A stretch of DNA of 36,539 bases from Basidiobolus meristosporus CBS 931.73 (GCA_002104905.1 MCFE01000783.1:1-36539); one strand, 5' to 3'. Positions 1-10,066 are shown, counted from the first letter of the stretch. Notes: a model not told the origin generated them from the letters alone. Made by a program: numbers and translations.

Positions 1-270
1 GCGAACATCGACCCTGTTGAAAATGACGGAGGCTTTGCTCTTTACTGGCCCACCGAGGCTATCTATTGCTTTTACAGCGAGTCCAACTGTGTTGGAGAGC
101 GAGTGTGCATGATCCCACATGGCCCTGGCTCTGAGTACAACACAATCATCCCTGCTACCGAGAACATGATCAAGAATGGACTTCGCAGCAGTGTGGTGCT
201 GCCCATGATGCCAAAGGATGGCTACAAAGCTCCGTTTACCATGAATCCTTATGAGAATTATGACTATTAG
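1..270 (+). CDS. Secreted 222-aa array protein, copy 0 (3' part only)
   Basis: This is the C-terminal 89 codons (from Ala134) of the array gene, truncated by the window edge and ending at TAG 268-270. Over these 270 bases it is identical to the same part of copy 2, including the AAT codon near the end where copy 1 has AAC. It carries Cys156, Cys163 and Cys169, the conserved Asn-Gly-Leu-Arg-Ser-Ser segment and the acidic/Tyr-rich tail. No function is established. Its presence shows the array extends upstream of this window. Confidence 0.9.
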   Translation, partial: ANIDPVENDGGFALYWPTEAIYCFYSESNCVGERVCMIPHGPGSEYNTIIPATENMIKNGLRSSVVLPMMPKDGYKAPFTMNPYENYDY

Positions 271-353
271 AGATGGCACGTCAGCTATTTGGCTTTGGTC
301 CGGGATGATTATATAGAGTAAAGACGACTACGCATAGTATTCAAGTACATATT

Positions 354-359
354 AATAAA
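354..359 (+). terminator. Poly(A) signal AATAAA of copy 0
   Basis: AATAAA lies 84 nt after the stop codon. The same hexamer occurs at the matching place behind all four copies. It is a signal by sequence match only. Confidence 0.5.
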
Positions 360-672
360 CTATACAATCAAATATGACTTCTTAAATGAACAAGAATATC
401 AAGGTTATTGATGTATGTATTAACGACTGCAAAACCCGATGCCAGGAATATGAGGCATTTACGAGGCAACAATCACTAAGGCTTCAAGTGGAGATTGGTA
501 TCAAGGGTTTAAGCAGTAGTCCACCATGTGGATATCTTGGATAGTCTGCGAGAGCCAGGCAGGATAACGAAAAGCATTATAAATCATAGTACACCAGCGC
601 ACGTTGGCATGAGACCAAGGTCATCATAATGGTAGTTACTTTACCGAGTTACAAAAACTCGGATGTTGCATT

Positions 673-1143
673 TTAGTTGCACAGATCTCCGCTTTCGTTG
701 ACACCGCCATTGACATTACCTCCATTTCGGCGCCCGGTACCTCGATCACCGGTACCACTGCCTCCGGTCACGTTTCCAGCATTTTCATTATTGCCAACAT
801 TGCTGGCCCCTCTGCTTCCAGTACCACCGTATACCACTACTAATACTTCCATCCCCATTATCACCACTTTATCACCATTCTCATTGCCAGCACCCCTACT
901 TCCAGAATTATAGCCACTAGTACCTTTGCCTCGGTATCCCTTTTTACCGTCATTTCTGTTGCCGGCCCCACTATAAGCAGCGGCGCCGTTTCCTCCATTT
1001 TCGTTGGCATTAAAAATTTTGGCTGTGTCATGTGCACCATTGCTCCTCTTCGGCTGTAATATTCTACTCAATGCCCCATCGTTGATGGTAGCTAGACCAG
1101 AGAGAATGCATTCATAATTCGAATTTCTCTGCAACTTCTTCAA
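673..1143 (-). pseudogene. Gly/Asn-rich low-complexity frame, unit 1
   Basis: An open frame of 156 codons on the minus strand begins with TTG and has no ATG in its N-terminal half, so it is either an exon with a missing upstream start or a relic. From about residue 45 it is dominated by Gly, Asn, Ser, Arg and Asp. At about residues 92-105 (829-870) the Gly/Asn-rich reading continues in another frame, while this frame reads a Val/Met-rich stretch. The frame then returns, which implies two compensating 1-nt indels. Homologous regions at 3935-4290 and 9385-9715 carry in-frame stops. It lies tail-to-tail with copy 0. I see no signal peptide. A structural or adhesive secreted protein would be a guess. 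Confidence 0.45.
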
Positions 1144-2805
1144 TTTCCGAGATTATATGTAGTTACACTATTTACACAATATCACGAGGCAAATACCCTG
1201 GATTACTCCTTATGTCCTACTACTCCAGCCTTGCCCCTTTCTCGTTGCTTAAGCAGGCCAATGTATTGCTGTACATGACTACTATGATGAAGCCGCACAT
1301 TACCATACGTTTGAGGATATTGATTGTGAATATGTAAAGCAGGTTTTGTAAAATGATTTGCTTTTAAGCAGCTTGTGTACATAGTGTGCGGGTTTTGCCA
1401 CCTCAGTTTCAGCTAAAAAAATAGATTATACCAAACTGGAGGAATTCACCTTCTATTGCCAATACTCTATGGCCCCATATCTCCCCGAAACACGCTACTA
1501 ACTTAATTTTCTACCATACCCTATCACGATGATTCACCCTAGGGCGAGGCTTTACTAATCTTGCCCAGGACTCCCACGATGCTTACATAAGTTGTATCGG
1601 TGTCTGTGGAGAGGGTACATTAATGTCTACACTCCATGTTGGCTTCACGTTGACTCCTAGTTTACCAACGCACTTCATTTCATGAATGAAGTTTTACTTA
1701 GTATACTCATGACTCTGATACCTTTTAGCTCGGTATTAACTACAATTGAATTTAGTGGCCTTTCACATAGGCATCTGAGTTTGATTCATTCCTTTGTAGA
1801 ATGAGTTGGCTCAACAAGGCATTATTACTTGATGTAATTGCAATAAAGATCTTACATGTTGGTGATTGTCTTCCCCCCGCGTTTGTTCCACTGGCCGATT
1901 CGACTGTTACGTGGTATCCACACACCTCAATGATACTACAGAAAAGTAAAGATCTTGCGATCTACCAATTTCGCTAATCTGGCTTGCCTGAACAAGTTCA
2001 TGCAAATCGAACCAGCTGTTAAGAATTAGTAATAAAGAATACTCCTGATAACCACATTCTCTAACCGCATTTATCCCTTATCGGCGTTTTTTGTCAGAAG
2101 TGGAAGTACACTCATGGTTTACTGGCAATGAAAACAGAAGCCAAACTCAATTAGGCCACTGCCCAGGCCTAGGACACTTTCTTTTTAGATCATGATGTAT
2201 AAAAACAAATCACCCATTATGGAGTGATAGACCATATCAGGTAAGCTCTCAGTGACGGAGGCACTCATATTCCTTGCTGACTGCGTCCAAGGCTAATGCG
2301 CAACGATGGTGCTGCAATATCTACATTGTGTAATCTTATCAATTACCAAACGATTCTACACTGGCCGCATTAAGGCTCATAATTAGGTCCATCACAACAA
2401 ACTTGTCTAGGTCCAAACCATCCACTAAATTTGCATCTGGCACACCGGGTTGATCTAATAGATACATGACCTGAATTTGATATCGAATTCTCCTAATCTC
2501 TCCTTTTGGTAAATCTCCCTGTTGTGACATGTACTTCGGTGCTGAACACCGCTTCACCAAGTTAGTCGGAGGGAGGCAACTAAAATTTGTACTGACCACT
2601 TGTATTACTAAATTGAGTAACGTGTTGGAATATTCTACTTCCACGAATAACTCCGTATGGCCCTTGGTGTAGTTAGGATTCTGTTGCCACCCAGTGTTAG
2701 GTAGAATGTGAAGGAAAGATGATAGCAAGCAAAAAGCAAAAGGCTGGAAATTCTACTGCGATAAGGTATTAGTCAGACAATGGATGGGTGCAAGTGCATC
2801 ATCGG
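1144..2805. other. Array spacer, unit 1
   Basis: This spacer aligns with 4291-6095 and, in part, with 7230-8254. No convincing gene is visible. An open stretch at 2339-2728 on the minus strand has no ATG start, and its counterparts in units 2 and 3 are full of stops. A conserved TATAAAAA-type element sits at 2197-2205 and recurs in the other spacers. Confidence 0.6.
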
Positions 2806-2812
2806 TATAAAA
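2806..2812 (+). promoter_or_regulatory. TATA box of array copy 1
   Basis: TATAAAA lies 55 nt before ATG 2861. The block from about 70-80 nt upstream to the ATG is nearly identical in all three complete copies, while sequence further upstream diverges. A transcription start about 30 nt downstream would fall near 2836, so the in-frame TTG at 2831 is unlikely to be a start. Confidence 0.75.
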
Positions 2813-2860
2813 TGGATGATTTGCGCGTAGTTGTGGATCATCCCAACCCACAAGATTAAT

Positions 2861-3529
2861 ATGCAACTTCGCCTGACTGACCTAGCTGTTTGGACCGTGC
2901 TTGCTACTTCTGCCTTGGCTAAGCCCATCGGGATTGCCCTTGACCTCACAGGGAAGATCCCTGCCCTGACTTCCACACCGATTGTGCAAGAGTATCCTGT
3001 CGATGTTCCTTGCAACAACTCCACAGAGGCACAGAATCTGTACGGCGGCTATCCTGTTTGTAATCCCGCATGGTTCTCTGGGGTGGTGGCTACAGAGCTG
3101 GATGCCAAGTTTCTGATCTGGACAAGCCCTTCCAACCAAAAGGCCATTGAGGATAACGATGTCAACGAAACTGTTGCCGCAACCGCGACAATCTCTTTAG
3201 CCAATAGTGCTAACGGCCTGGATGGCTTCCCCATCACATATCCAGAGTTTAGGCAGTGTGCGAACATCGACCCTGTTGAAAATGACGGAGGCTTTGCTCT
3301 TTACTGGCCCACCGAGGCTATCTATTGCTTTTACAGCGAGTCCAACTGTGTTGGAGAGCGAGTGTGCATGATCCCACATGGCCCTGGCTCTGAGTACAAC
3401 ACAATCATCCCTGCTACCGAGAACATGATCAAGAATGGACTTCGCAGCAGTGTGGTGCTGCCCATGATGCCAAAGGATGGCTACAAAGCTCCGTTTACCA
3501 TGAATCCTTATGAGAACTATGACTATTAG
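2861..3529 (+). CDS. Secreted 222-aa cysteine-containing protein, copy 1
   Basis: This intronless 222-residue protein has a clear N-terminal signal peptide: a hydrophobic Leu/Ala/Val core with likely cleavage after Ala20, before Lys-Pro. The mature chain has six Cys (51, 67, 133, 156, 163, 169), allowing three disulfides, N-glycosylation sequons at 52-55 and 102-104, and an acidic Tyr-rich C-terminus. Residues about 144-200 (aromatic strand, Ser-Glu-Ser-Asn-Cys-x-Gly-Glu, then Asn-Gly-Leu-Arg-Ser-Ser-Val-Val) loosely recall a beta/gamma-crystallin Greek-key motif. That is a weak inference, not an assignment. ATG 2861 was chosen because it opens the signal peptide and sits 55 nt after a TATA box. 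The protein is presumably extracellular; an effector or cell-wall role is possible but unsupported. Confidence 0.92.
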   Translation: MQLRLTDLAVWTVLATSALAKPIGIALDLTGKIPALTSTPIVQEYPVDVPCNNSTEAQNLYGGYPVCNPAWFSGVVATELDAKFLIWTSPSNQKAIEDNDVNETVAATATISLANSANGLDGFPITYPEFRQCANIDPVENDGGFALYWPTEAIYCFYSESNCVGERVCMIPHGPGSEYNTIIPATENMIKNGLRSSVVLPMMPKDGYKAPFTMNPYENYDY

Positions 3530-3612
3530 AGATGGCACGTCGGCTATTTGGCTTTGGTCCAAATTGATTATATAGAGTAAAGACGACTACGCATAGTATT
3601 CAAGTACATATT

Positions 3613-3618
3613 AATAAA
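3613..3618 (+). terminator. Poly(A) signal AATAAA of copy 1
   Basis: AATAAA lies 84 nt after the stop codon, in the same context as behind the other copies. Confidence 0.5.
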
Positions 3619-3934
3619 CTACGCAAACAAATATGACTTCATAAATGAACAAGAATATCAAGGTTATTGATGTATGTATTAACGACTGCAAAACGCGATC
3701 ACAGGAATTGCAGGCATTTACGAGGTAACAATCACTATGGCCTCAAGTGGAGATTGGTTCTAAGGGCTGTAAGCAGCAGTCCACCATGTGGATATCTTGA
3801 ATACTCTGGGAGAACCAAGTAGGGTCATGAGAAGCAGATTAAGCCATAGTACACCAGCGCACGTTGGTCTAAGACTAAGAGGTATTATCATATTAGTTAC
3901 TTTACCGAGTTCCAAATTATCTTATGTAACATTT

Positions 3935-4290
3935 TAGTTGTACTGGTTTCCGCTTTCGTTATCACCACCGTTGTCATTACCTCCATTTCCGCTCCCAGCA
4001 CCTTCATCACTGGCACTAATACCTACCAAATTACAACCTCCAGCCACGTCTCCTGTATTTCCATTCTTACTACCATCGTTAGCCACTCCGTTCCTAGCAC
4101 CACCACTGCCGCCTGTATCGTTGTCAGTATCGGTAGCACCAGTACTATTCGGATTATTACCTCTACCACTACTGTAACCGCTATAGCTATTGCCAGCACC
4201 GCCACATACAGAATTAAAGTCACTACTACCTTTGCCTCAATTTCAGCTATCATCGCCATTACCGCCATTTCCCCTATTATCGTTGGCGCT
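3935..4290 (-). pseudogene. Gly/Asn-rich relic, unit 2
   Basis: This is homologous to 673-1143. Read on the minus strand it gives runs of Gly, Asn, Ser and Asp. The Gly/Asn frame is interrupted by two close stops near the unit's Asp-Asp-Ser segment (about 4235-4250), and no start is present. The long hydrophobic Val/Ile/Leu/Ala open frame over the same bases (4023-4268) is simply the GGT/AAT repeats read one base off, not a membrane protein. It lies convergent with copy 1. Confidence 0.55.
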
Positions 4291-6095
4291 TAAAATATCG
4301 ATTGTGTCGTATGCGCCATTACCTCTTATCTGTAATCATCTACTCTACGCCCCATCGCTGATGGCTACTATGATAAAGCCGCACATAACTATATGTTTGA
4401 GGATATCATGTGCACATAGGTGAAACAGGCTCAGTTAAATGAATTGCTTCTTACGCAGCTTGTGTGTACAGTGTTGGGGTTTTGCCTTCCCCTGTCTCAA
4501 CTAAAAAGAGTTTATACCAAACTGGAATGTTTTACCATGTATTGTCTCTGCTTTATGATCCTAGATCTCCATAAAACACCTTACGAACATGCAGCTCTTG
4601 GCACATTTATTTTTCCCTTATATCCTATCATGATGCTTTACCCTAGGGCGAGGCTTTACTTCAGGCTTCACAGCGGTACGAATATGCACCTCAAAGCTTG
4701 GGTAATATGACATCTCACCCATTCCTACTCATGTTTCAGACTACTTCTAGGAGACACTCAGATGAAAGGGCTTACTAAGCTTGCTCAGGACTTCAAGGAT
4801 GCTTGCCTAAGCTACATCAGTTTCTGTAGTGAGGGTACATCGATATCTACACTCCATTTGGATATCATGTTCACCAACTCACTTCATTATATTGACAAAG
4901 TTTTACTTAGTATATTCATGGCCGCGATACCAATCAGCTCGGTTTCAAGTACAAGTGAACCTGGCGACTACGCACATAACCATCTGAGATTGATTCGGTC
5001 ATTTATACATTGAGTTAGATCAAAAAGACGTTTTTACCTCATGCAGTTGTAGTAAATATCTCACATGTTTGTGATTTTCTTTCCTTCGTGTTTGTTCTAC
5101 TGGCTTACTTGTCTTTTACGCAGCATCCGCACAGTTCAATGATGATTCAGATTGGAAATATCTAAAATAAGTAATGATCTTGGCATCTTCAGATTTCTTT
5201 AGCCCCATTTGCTCTTACAAGCTCATGCAAATCGATCCAGCTACTATATATCAGCAACAAAGAATGCCCATGATAACTACTTTTTGTAACCGCATTTATC
5301 CCTTATCAGCGAATTACGTCAGAAGTGGAAGCACATGAACGGATTACAGGGAATCAAAATAGAACCCAAACTAAAATAGATCACTTGTTTGGCGCAGGTT
5401 CCATTGATTCTAGGTTATGATGTATAAAAAAAGGATCACCAAAAATAGAGTGATGGGCCATACAAGGTCAGCTCTCAGTCTCGGAGGCCATCCATACTCC
5501 TTACTGAGCCTATCTATTACGTGAAGCAAGGAAGGCAGCGTCCAAGTCTAATGCGCAACTCAGATGGTACACCAATGCCTACAATGTCCGATCCCTTCAC
5601 CTACCAAACGAATCTTCACTGGCTATATTATCGCTCATCCCGAGACCCATAACAACAGACTTTGCAAAATCCAGACTTTCCACCTAATTTGCATCTTGTA
5701 CACCGGGTTAGTTCTGTAGGAGCAAGTTGATATATGAAATGTATGCAAGGATATACCCCATTTGGTCTTGCATTTGACATCGGTTTCCATTTATCTCCTC
5801 ATTTAGTAAATCAATCAAATGTGACCTGTGCTTCAGTGTTTGAGCACTACTCCACCAAGTTGCTGGGCAGGAGGCAGCTAGAATACTGTATCACTAAATT
5901 GAGTAACGTAAGAGAATATTCTACTTTCATAAATAACTCCATATGGCCCTTGGTTTAGTTAGGATTCTGTTGCCACCCAGTGTCTGGTAGAATGCGGTGG
6001 AAAAATGTTAGCAAGTGAGAAGCAGAAGAAGGTTGGAATTTTCCACTGTGATAAGGCACCAGTCAGTCAATGGATGAGAGCAAGTGCATAATCGG
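4291..6095. other. Array spacer, unit 2
   Basis: This spacer aligns with 1144-2805 of unit 1 with many substitutions and small indels. Open frames of 74-96 codons occur (for example 4420-4710 and 4762-5013), but their counterparts in unit 1 are interrupted and none has recognisable domains. A conserved TATAAAAA element sits at about 5422-5431. I see no RNA gene. Confidence 0.6.
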
Positions 6096-6102
6096 TATAA
6101 AA
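6096..6102 (+). promoter_or_regulatory. TATA box of array copy 2
   Basis: TATAAAA lies 55 nt before ATG 6151. It sits in the same conserved block as in copies 1 and 3. Confidence 0.75.
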
Positions 6103-6150
6103 TGGATGATCTGCGCGTAGTTGTGGATCATCCCAACCCACAAGATTAAT

Positions 6151-6819
6151 ATGCAACTTCGCCTGACTGACCTAGCTGTTTGGACCGTGCTTGCTACTTC
6201 TGCCTTGGCTAAGCCCATCGGGATTGCCCTTGACCTCACAGGGAAGATCCCTGCCCTGACTTCCACACCGATTGTGCAAGAGTATCCTGTCGATGTTCCT
6301 TGCAACAACTCCACAGAGGCACAGAATCTGTACGGCGGCTATCCTGTTTGTAATCCCGCATGGTTCTCTGGGGTGGTGGCTGCAGAGCTGGATGCCAAGT
6401 TTCTGATCTGGACAAGCCCTTCCAACCAAAAGGCCATTGAGGATAACGATGTCAACGAAACTGTTGCCGCAACCGCGACAATCTCTTTAGCCAATAGTGC
6501 TAACGGCCTGGATGGCTTCCCCATCACATATCCAGAGTTTAGGCAGTGTGCGAACATCGACCCTGTTGAAAATGACGGAGGCTTTGCTCTTTACTGGCCC
6601 ACCGAGGCTATCTATTGCTTTTACAGCGAGTCCAACTGTGTTGGAGAGCGAGTGTGCATGATCCCACATGGCCCTGGCTCTGAGTACAACACAATCATCC
6701 CTGCTACCGAGAACATGATCAAGAATGGACTTCGCAGCAGTGTGGTGCTGCCCATGATGCCAAAGGATGGCTACAAAGCTCCGTTTACCATGAATCCTTA
6801 TGAGAATTATGACTATTAG
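6151..6819 (+). CDS. Secreted 222-aa cysteine-containing protein, copy 2
   Basis: This has the same length, signal peptide, six Cys and two sequon sites as copy 1. Only two bases differ from copy 1 over 669: one gives Thr78 to Ala, the other is a silent change in an Asn codon near the end. The 5' leader and TATA box are also conserved. The spacer upstream of about -80 is clearly more diverged from the corresponding spacer of copy 1, which points to homogenisation of the coding part or strong constraint. The function is unknown. Confidence 0.92.
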   Translation: MQLRLTDLAVWTVLATSALAKPIGIALDLTGKIPALTSTPIVQEYPVDVPCNNSTEAQNLYGGYPVCNPAWFSGVVAAELDAKFLIWTSPSNQKAIEDNDVNETVAATATISLANSANGLDGFPITYPEFRQCANIDPVENDGGFALYWPTEAIYCFYSESNCVGERVCMIPHGPGSEYNTIIPATENMIKNGLRSSVVLPMMPKDGYKAPFTMNPYENYDY

Positions 6820-8254
6820 AGATGGCACGACGGCTATTTGGCTTTGGTCCGGGATGATCATATAGAGTAAAGACGACTACGCATAGTATCCAAGTACATA
6901 TTAATAAACTACGCAAACAAATATGACTTCATAAACAAGAATATCATGGTTATTAATGTATGTATCTTTGACCGCAAAACTCGATGCCAGGAATATGAGG
7001 CATTTACGAGGTAACGGTCGCTATGGCCTCAAGTGGTGATTGGTTCTAAGGGTTGTAAGCAGCAGTCCACCATTTGGATATCTTGGATGGTCGGTGAGAG
7101 CCAAGTCGGATAACGAAAAGCATTATAAATCATAGTACACCAGCGCACGTAGACATGAGACTCAGGTCAGCATAATGGTAGTTTTATTATCCCTTTACAC
7201 ATTAAAATGAAATAAGTACGGCATCTTTACTTTATACAGTTGAAATAGCAATCTTCATATGGATGATCGCCTTCCCCCTGTTTGTTCCACCGACTTACTC
7301 AGCTGTGACGCAGCATCCACACACCTCAATGACAATATAGATTAGAGGCCAGCCTTAAGGGCTAAAATAAGTAGCGATCTTGGTATCTACAGATTTCCTT
7401 AGCCCCATTTGCTCATGCAAATCCATCCAGCTACTTTAGATTAGCAATAAAGAATGCCCATGATAACTACTTTCTCTAACCACATTTATCCCTTATCAGC
7501 GAATTACGTCATAAACGGATTACCGGCAATCAAAATGGAACCCAAACTAAAATATATTACTGGTTTGGCACAGGTTCCATTGATTCTAGGTTATGATGTA
7601 TAAAAAAAGATCACCCAGTATGGAGGGATAGGCCATTCAAGGTCAGCTCTCAGTCTTGGAGGCCGCTCAAACTCTTTAATGAGGCTCTCCATTACATGAA
7701 GGAAGTAAGGCAGCGTCCAAGGCTAATGCACAACTCAGATGGTATATCAATGCCCACAATGTCCGATCCCCTCACGTACCAAACGAATCTACACTGGCCA
7801 TATTATCGCTCACCATTAGACCCATAGCAACAAACTTTGCAAGATCCAGGCCATCCACTTTATTTGTATCTTGCACGCCGGGTTAGTGTTGTAGGGGCAA
7901 GTTGACATATGATATATACAAGGATATACCGCATTTGGTCTTGCATTTGATAATGGTTTCTATTTATCTCCTTATTCGGTAAATCAACCTAATATGATCT
8001 GTGCTTCAGTGTTGAGCACAACTCCCCCAAGTTGGTGGGTAGGAGGCAGCTAGATTGCTGTAGAGTACCTGATAGAATTTTCTACTTTCGTCAATAACTC
8101 CGTATGGTCGTAGGTTTCGTTAGGATTCTGTTGCCACCCAGTGTCTGGTAGAATACGGTGGAAAGATAGTAGCAAGTAAGAAACAAAAAGGTTGGAATTT
8201 TCCACTGCGATAAGGTATCAGTCAGACAATGGATGGGTGCAAGTGCATCATCGG
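6820..8254. other. Array spacer, unit 3 (shortened)
   Basis: The first about 360 bases match the 3' flanks of copies 0 and 1, with AATAAA at 6903-6908. Homology then jumps at about 7177-7230 to the part of the spacer that begins near 5030 in unit 2, so the Gly/Asn-rich relic and its surroundings are missing. The conserved TATAAAAA element is at about 7598-7606. No gene is seen. Confidence 0.65.
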
Positions 8255-8261
8255 TATAAAA
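8255..8261 (+). promoter_or_regulatory. TATA box of array copy 3
   Basis: TATAAAA lies 55 nt before ATG 8310, within the leader block shared by all copies. Confidence 0.75.
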
Positions 8262-8309
8262 TGGATGATTTGCGCGTAGTTGTGGATCATCCCAACCCAC
8301 AAGATTAAT

Positions 8310-8978
8310 ATGCAACTTCGCCTGACTGACCTAGCTGTTTGGACCGTGCTTGCTACTTCTGCCTTGGCTAAGCCCATCGGGATTACCCTTGACCTCACAG
8401 GGAAGATTCCTGCCCTGACTTCCACACCGATTGTGCAAGAGTATCCTGTCGATGTTCCTTGCAACAACTCCACAGAGGCACAGAATCTGTACGGCGGCTA
8501 TCCTGTTTGTAATCCCGCATGGTTCTCTGGGGTGGTGGCTACAGAGCTGGATGCCAAGTTTCTGATCTGGACAAGCCCCTCCAACCAAAAGGCCATTGAG
8601 GATAACGATGTCAACGAAACTGTTGCCGCAACCGCGACAATCTCTTTAGCCAATAGTGCTAACGGCCTGGATGGCTTCCCCATCACATATCCAGAGTTTA
8701 GGCAGTGTGCGAACATCGACCCTGTTGAAAATGACGGAGGCTTTGCTCTTTACTGGCCCACCGAGGCTATCTATTGCTTTTACAGCGAGTCCAACTGTGT
8801 TGGAGAGCGAGTGTGCATGATCCCACATGGCCCTGGCTCTGAGTACAACACAATCATCCCTGCTACCGAGAACATGATCAAGAACGGACTTCGCAGCAGT
8901 GTGGTGCTGCCCATGATGCCAAAGGATGGCTACAAAGCTCCGTTTACCATGAATCCTTATGAGAATTATGACTATTAG
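8310..8978 (+). CDS. Secreted 222-aa cysteine-containing protein, copy 3
   Basis: The architecture matches copies 1 and 2. Five bases differ from copy 1: one changes Ala26 to Thr, just after the predicted signal-peptide cleavage site, and four are silent. All six Cys and both glycosylation regions are kept. This is the last copy of the array; downstream homology runs through the poly(A) signal and the Gly/Asn-rich relic and then stops. The function is unknown. Confidence 0.92.
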   Translation: MQLRLTDLAVWTVLATSALAKPIGITLDLTGKIPALTSTPIVQEYPVDVPCNNSTEAQNLYGGYPVCNPAWFSGVVATELDAKFLIWTSPSNQKAIEDNDVNETVAATATISLANSANGLDGFPITYPEFRQCANIDPVENDGGFALYWPTEAIYCFYSESNCVGERVCMIPHGPGSEYNTIIPATENMIKNGLRSSVVLPMMPKDGYKAPFTMNPYENYDY

Positions 8979-9061
8979 AGATGGCACGTCGGCTATTTGG
9001 CTTTGGTCCGGGATGATTATATAGAGTAAAGACGACTACGTATAGTATTCAAGTACATATA

Positions 9062-9067
9062 AATAAA
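9062..9067 (+). terminator. Poly(A) signal AATAAA of copy 3
   Basis: AATAAA lies 84 nt after the stop codon, in the same position as in the other copies. Confidence 0.5.
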
Positions 9068-9384
9068 CTATGCAAACAAATATGACCTTACTAATGAACA
9101 AGAATATCATGGTTATTAATGTATGTATCTTTGACCGCAAAACTCGATGCCAGGAATATGAGGCATTTACGAGGTAACGGTCGCTATGGCTTCAAGCGGA
9201 GATTCGTACCAAGGGTGTAAGCAGCAGTCCACCATGTGGATATCTTGGATAGTCTGAGTGGACCAAGTAGGGTCATAAGAAACAGTATAAATCATATTAC
9301 ACCAGCGCACATTGGTCTAAGACTAAGGGCTGTTATAGTAGTAGTTACTTAACCGAGTCGCAAATAATCGTATGCTACATTTTA

Positions 9385-9715
9385 GTTGCATTTGTCCCCG
9401 CTTTCGTTGACTTAGCCAATGTCATTACCTCTATTTACGCTCCCAGTACCTCCATTACCGGCACTATTACTTCCAGAATCATAGCCTCTAGCCACGTTTA
9501 CTGTATTTTCATTCTTACTACCTTTGTTAACCCCTTCGTCCCCAGTACCACCACTGTCGCCGCTACCGTTGTCAGCATCATAAGCACCAGTACTGTTTGC
9601 ATTATTACCATTATCATTCCCACCATTACTACTGATACCGCTATTTCTATTGCCAGCACCGCTACATCAAGAATTATAACTATCGAAACCTTTTCCCCGT
9701 TTCCGTTATAGTCGG
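9385..9715 (-). pseudogene. Gly/Asn-rich relic downstream of copy 3
   Basis: This is a minus-strand low-complexity Gly/Asn/Ser/Asp frame homologous to those at 673-1143 and 3935-4290. It contains at least two in-frame stops, one near the 5' end of the relic and one near its 3' end. It is the last recognisable part of the tandem unit. Confidence 0.5.
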
Positions 9716-10066
9716 CACTGTGTGCACCTCCGCTTTTTTAAGCGGGTTCTTTTGCATGAACAATGGCTTTGTATAATCGACCAATGTATGACCGAAACTA
9801 CAATTATGCGATAAAAGTTTGGCAATTTTACCAAGGAATTCGCCATCCAGTCACGCAGCTTTTATACTCGTGCTTGTTGCAGTGATCATTTCCTTGCGAA
9901 TCTCAGGTATCTTACACCAACAAGCTATGTGCTGAGCAGTTGGGTGCTTTTTATCAGGAAAATTGGCTTTAAATCAAGAAAATCATTCATCAACTGAAAA
10001 GGAAGGTGACTCAGTGATGAGTGAATGAAGTCCAACTCTTACAATCGTTTGATAACTTGCCTAGGT
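9716..10066. other. Unassigned spacer at the array/retrotransposon boundary
   Basis: Homology to the array is lost here and the first LTR-like sequence has not yet begun. I see no gene or RNA. Confidence 0.5.

Larger units (their letters stand above)
1..9715 (+). repeat. Tandem array of a secreted-protein gene with its spacer
   Basis: Stop-codon to stop-codon periods are 3259, 3290 and 2159 bp. Each unit holds one 222-residue secreted-protein gene plus a spacer that is alignable between units. The coding parts are over 99% identical, whereas the spacers differ by frequent substitutions and indels. The third spacer (6820-8309) lacks about 1.1 kb present in the second; the junction is near 7177-7230, corresponding to about 3895-5030. 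The array continues beyond the left edge, since copy 0 is cut at base 1. On the right, homology fades after the Gly/Asn-rich relic near 9715. Confidence 0.93.

Noticed and set aside
677-913. Pro/Leu-rich plus-strand frame, and the similar one at 3938-4177
   Set aside because: It is the antisense reading of the Gly-rich repeats.
2339-2728. 129-codon open frame on the minus strand in spacer 1
   Set aside because: It begins with TTG, has no domain, and the aligned regions in units 2 and 3 contain many stops and indels.
2831-2860. In-frame TTG start ten codons upstream of the array gene ATG (also 6121 and 8280)
   Set aside because: It lies before or at the expected transcription start given the TATA box at 2806-2812; the downstream ATG opens a standard signal peptide.
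3049-3562. Several open frames antisense to the secreted-protein genes, repeated in each copy
   Set aside because: They overlap a well-supported CDS and recur only because the CDS is repeated; none has a start context or domain.
4023-4268. Hydrophobic Val/Ile/Leu-rich frame that looks like membrane helices
   Set aside because: It is the Gly/Asn-rich codon repeats read one base off; the hydrophobicity is an artefact of GGT/AAT-type repeats.
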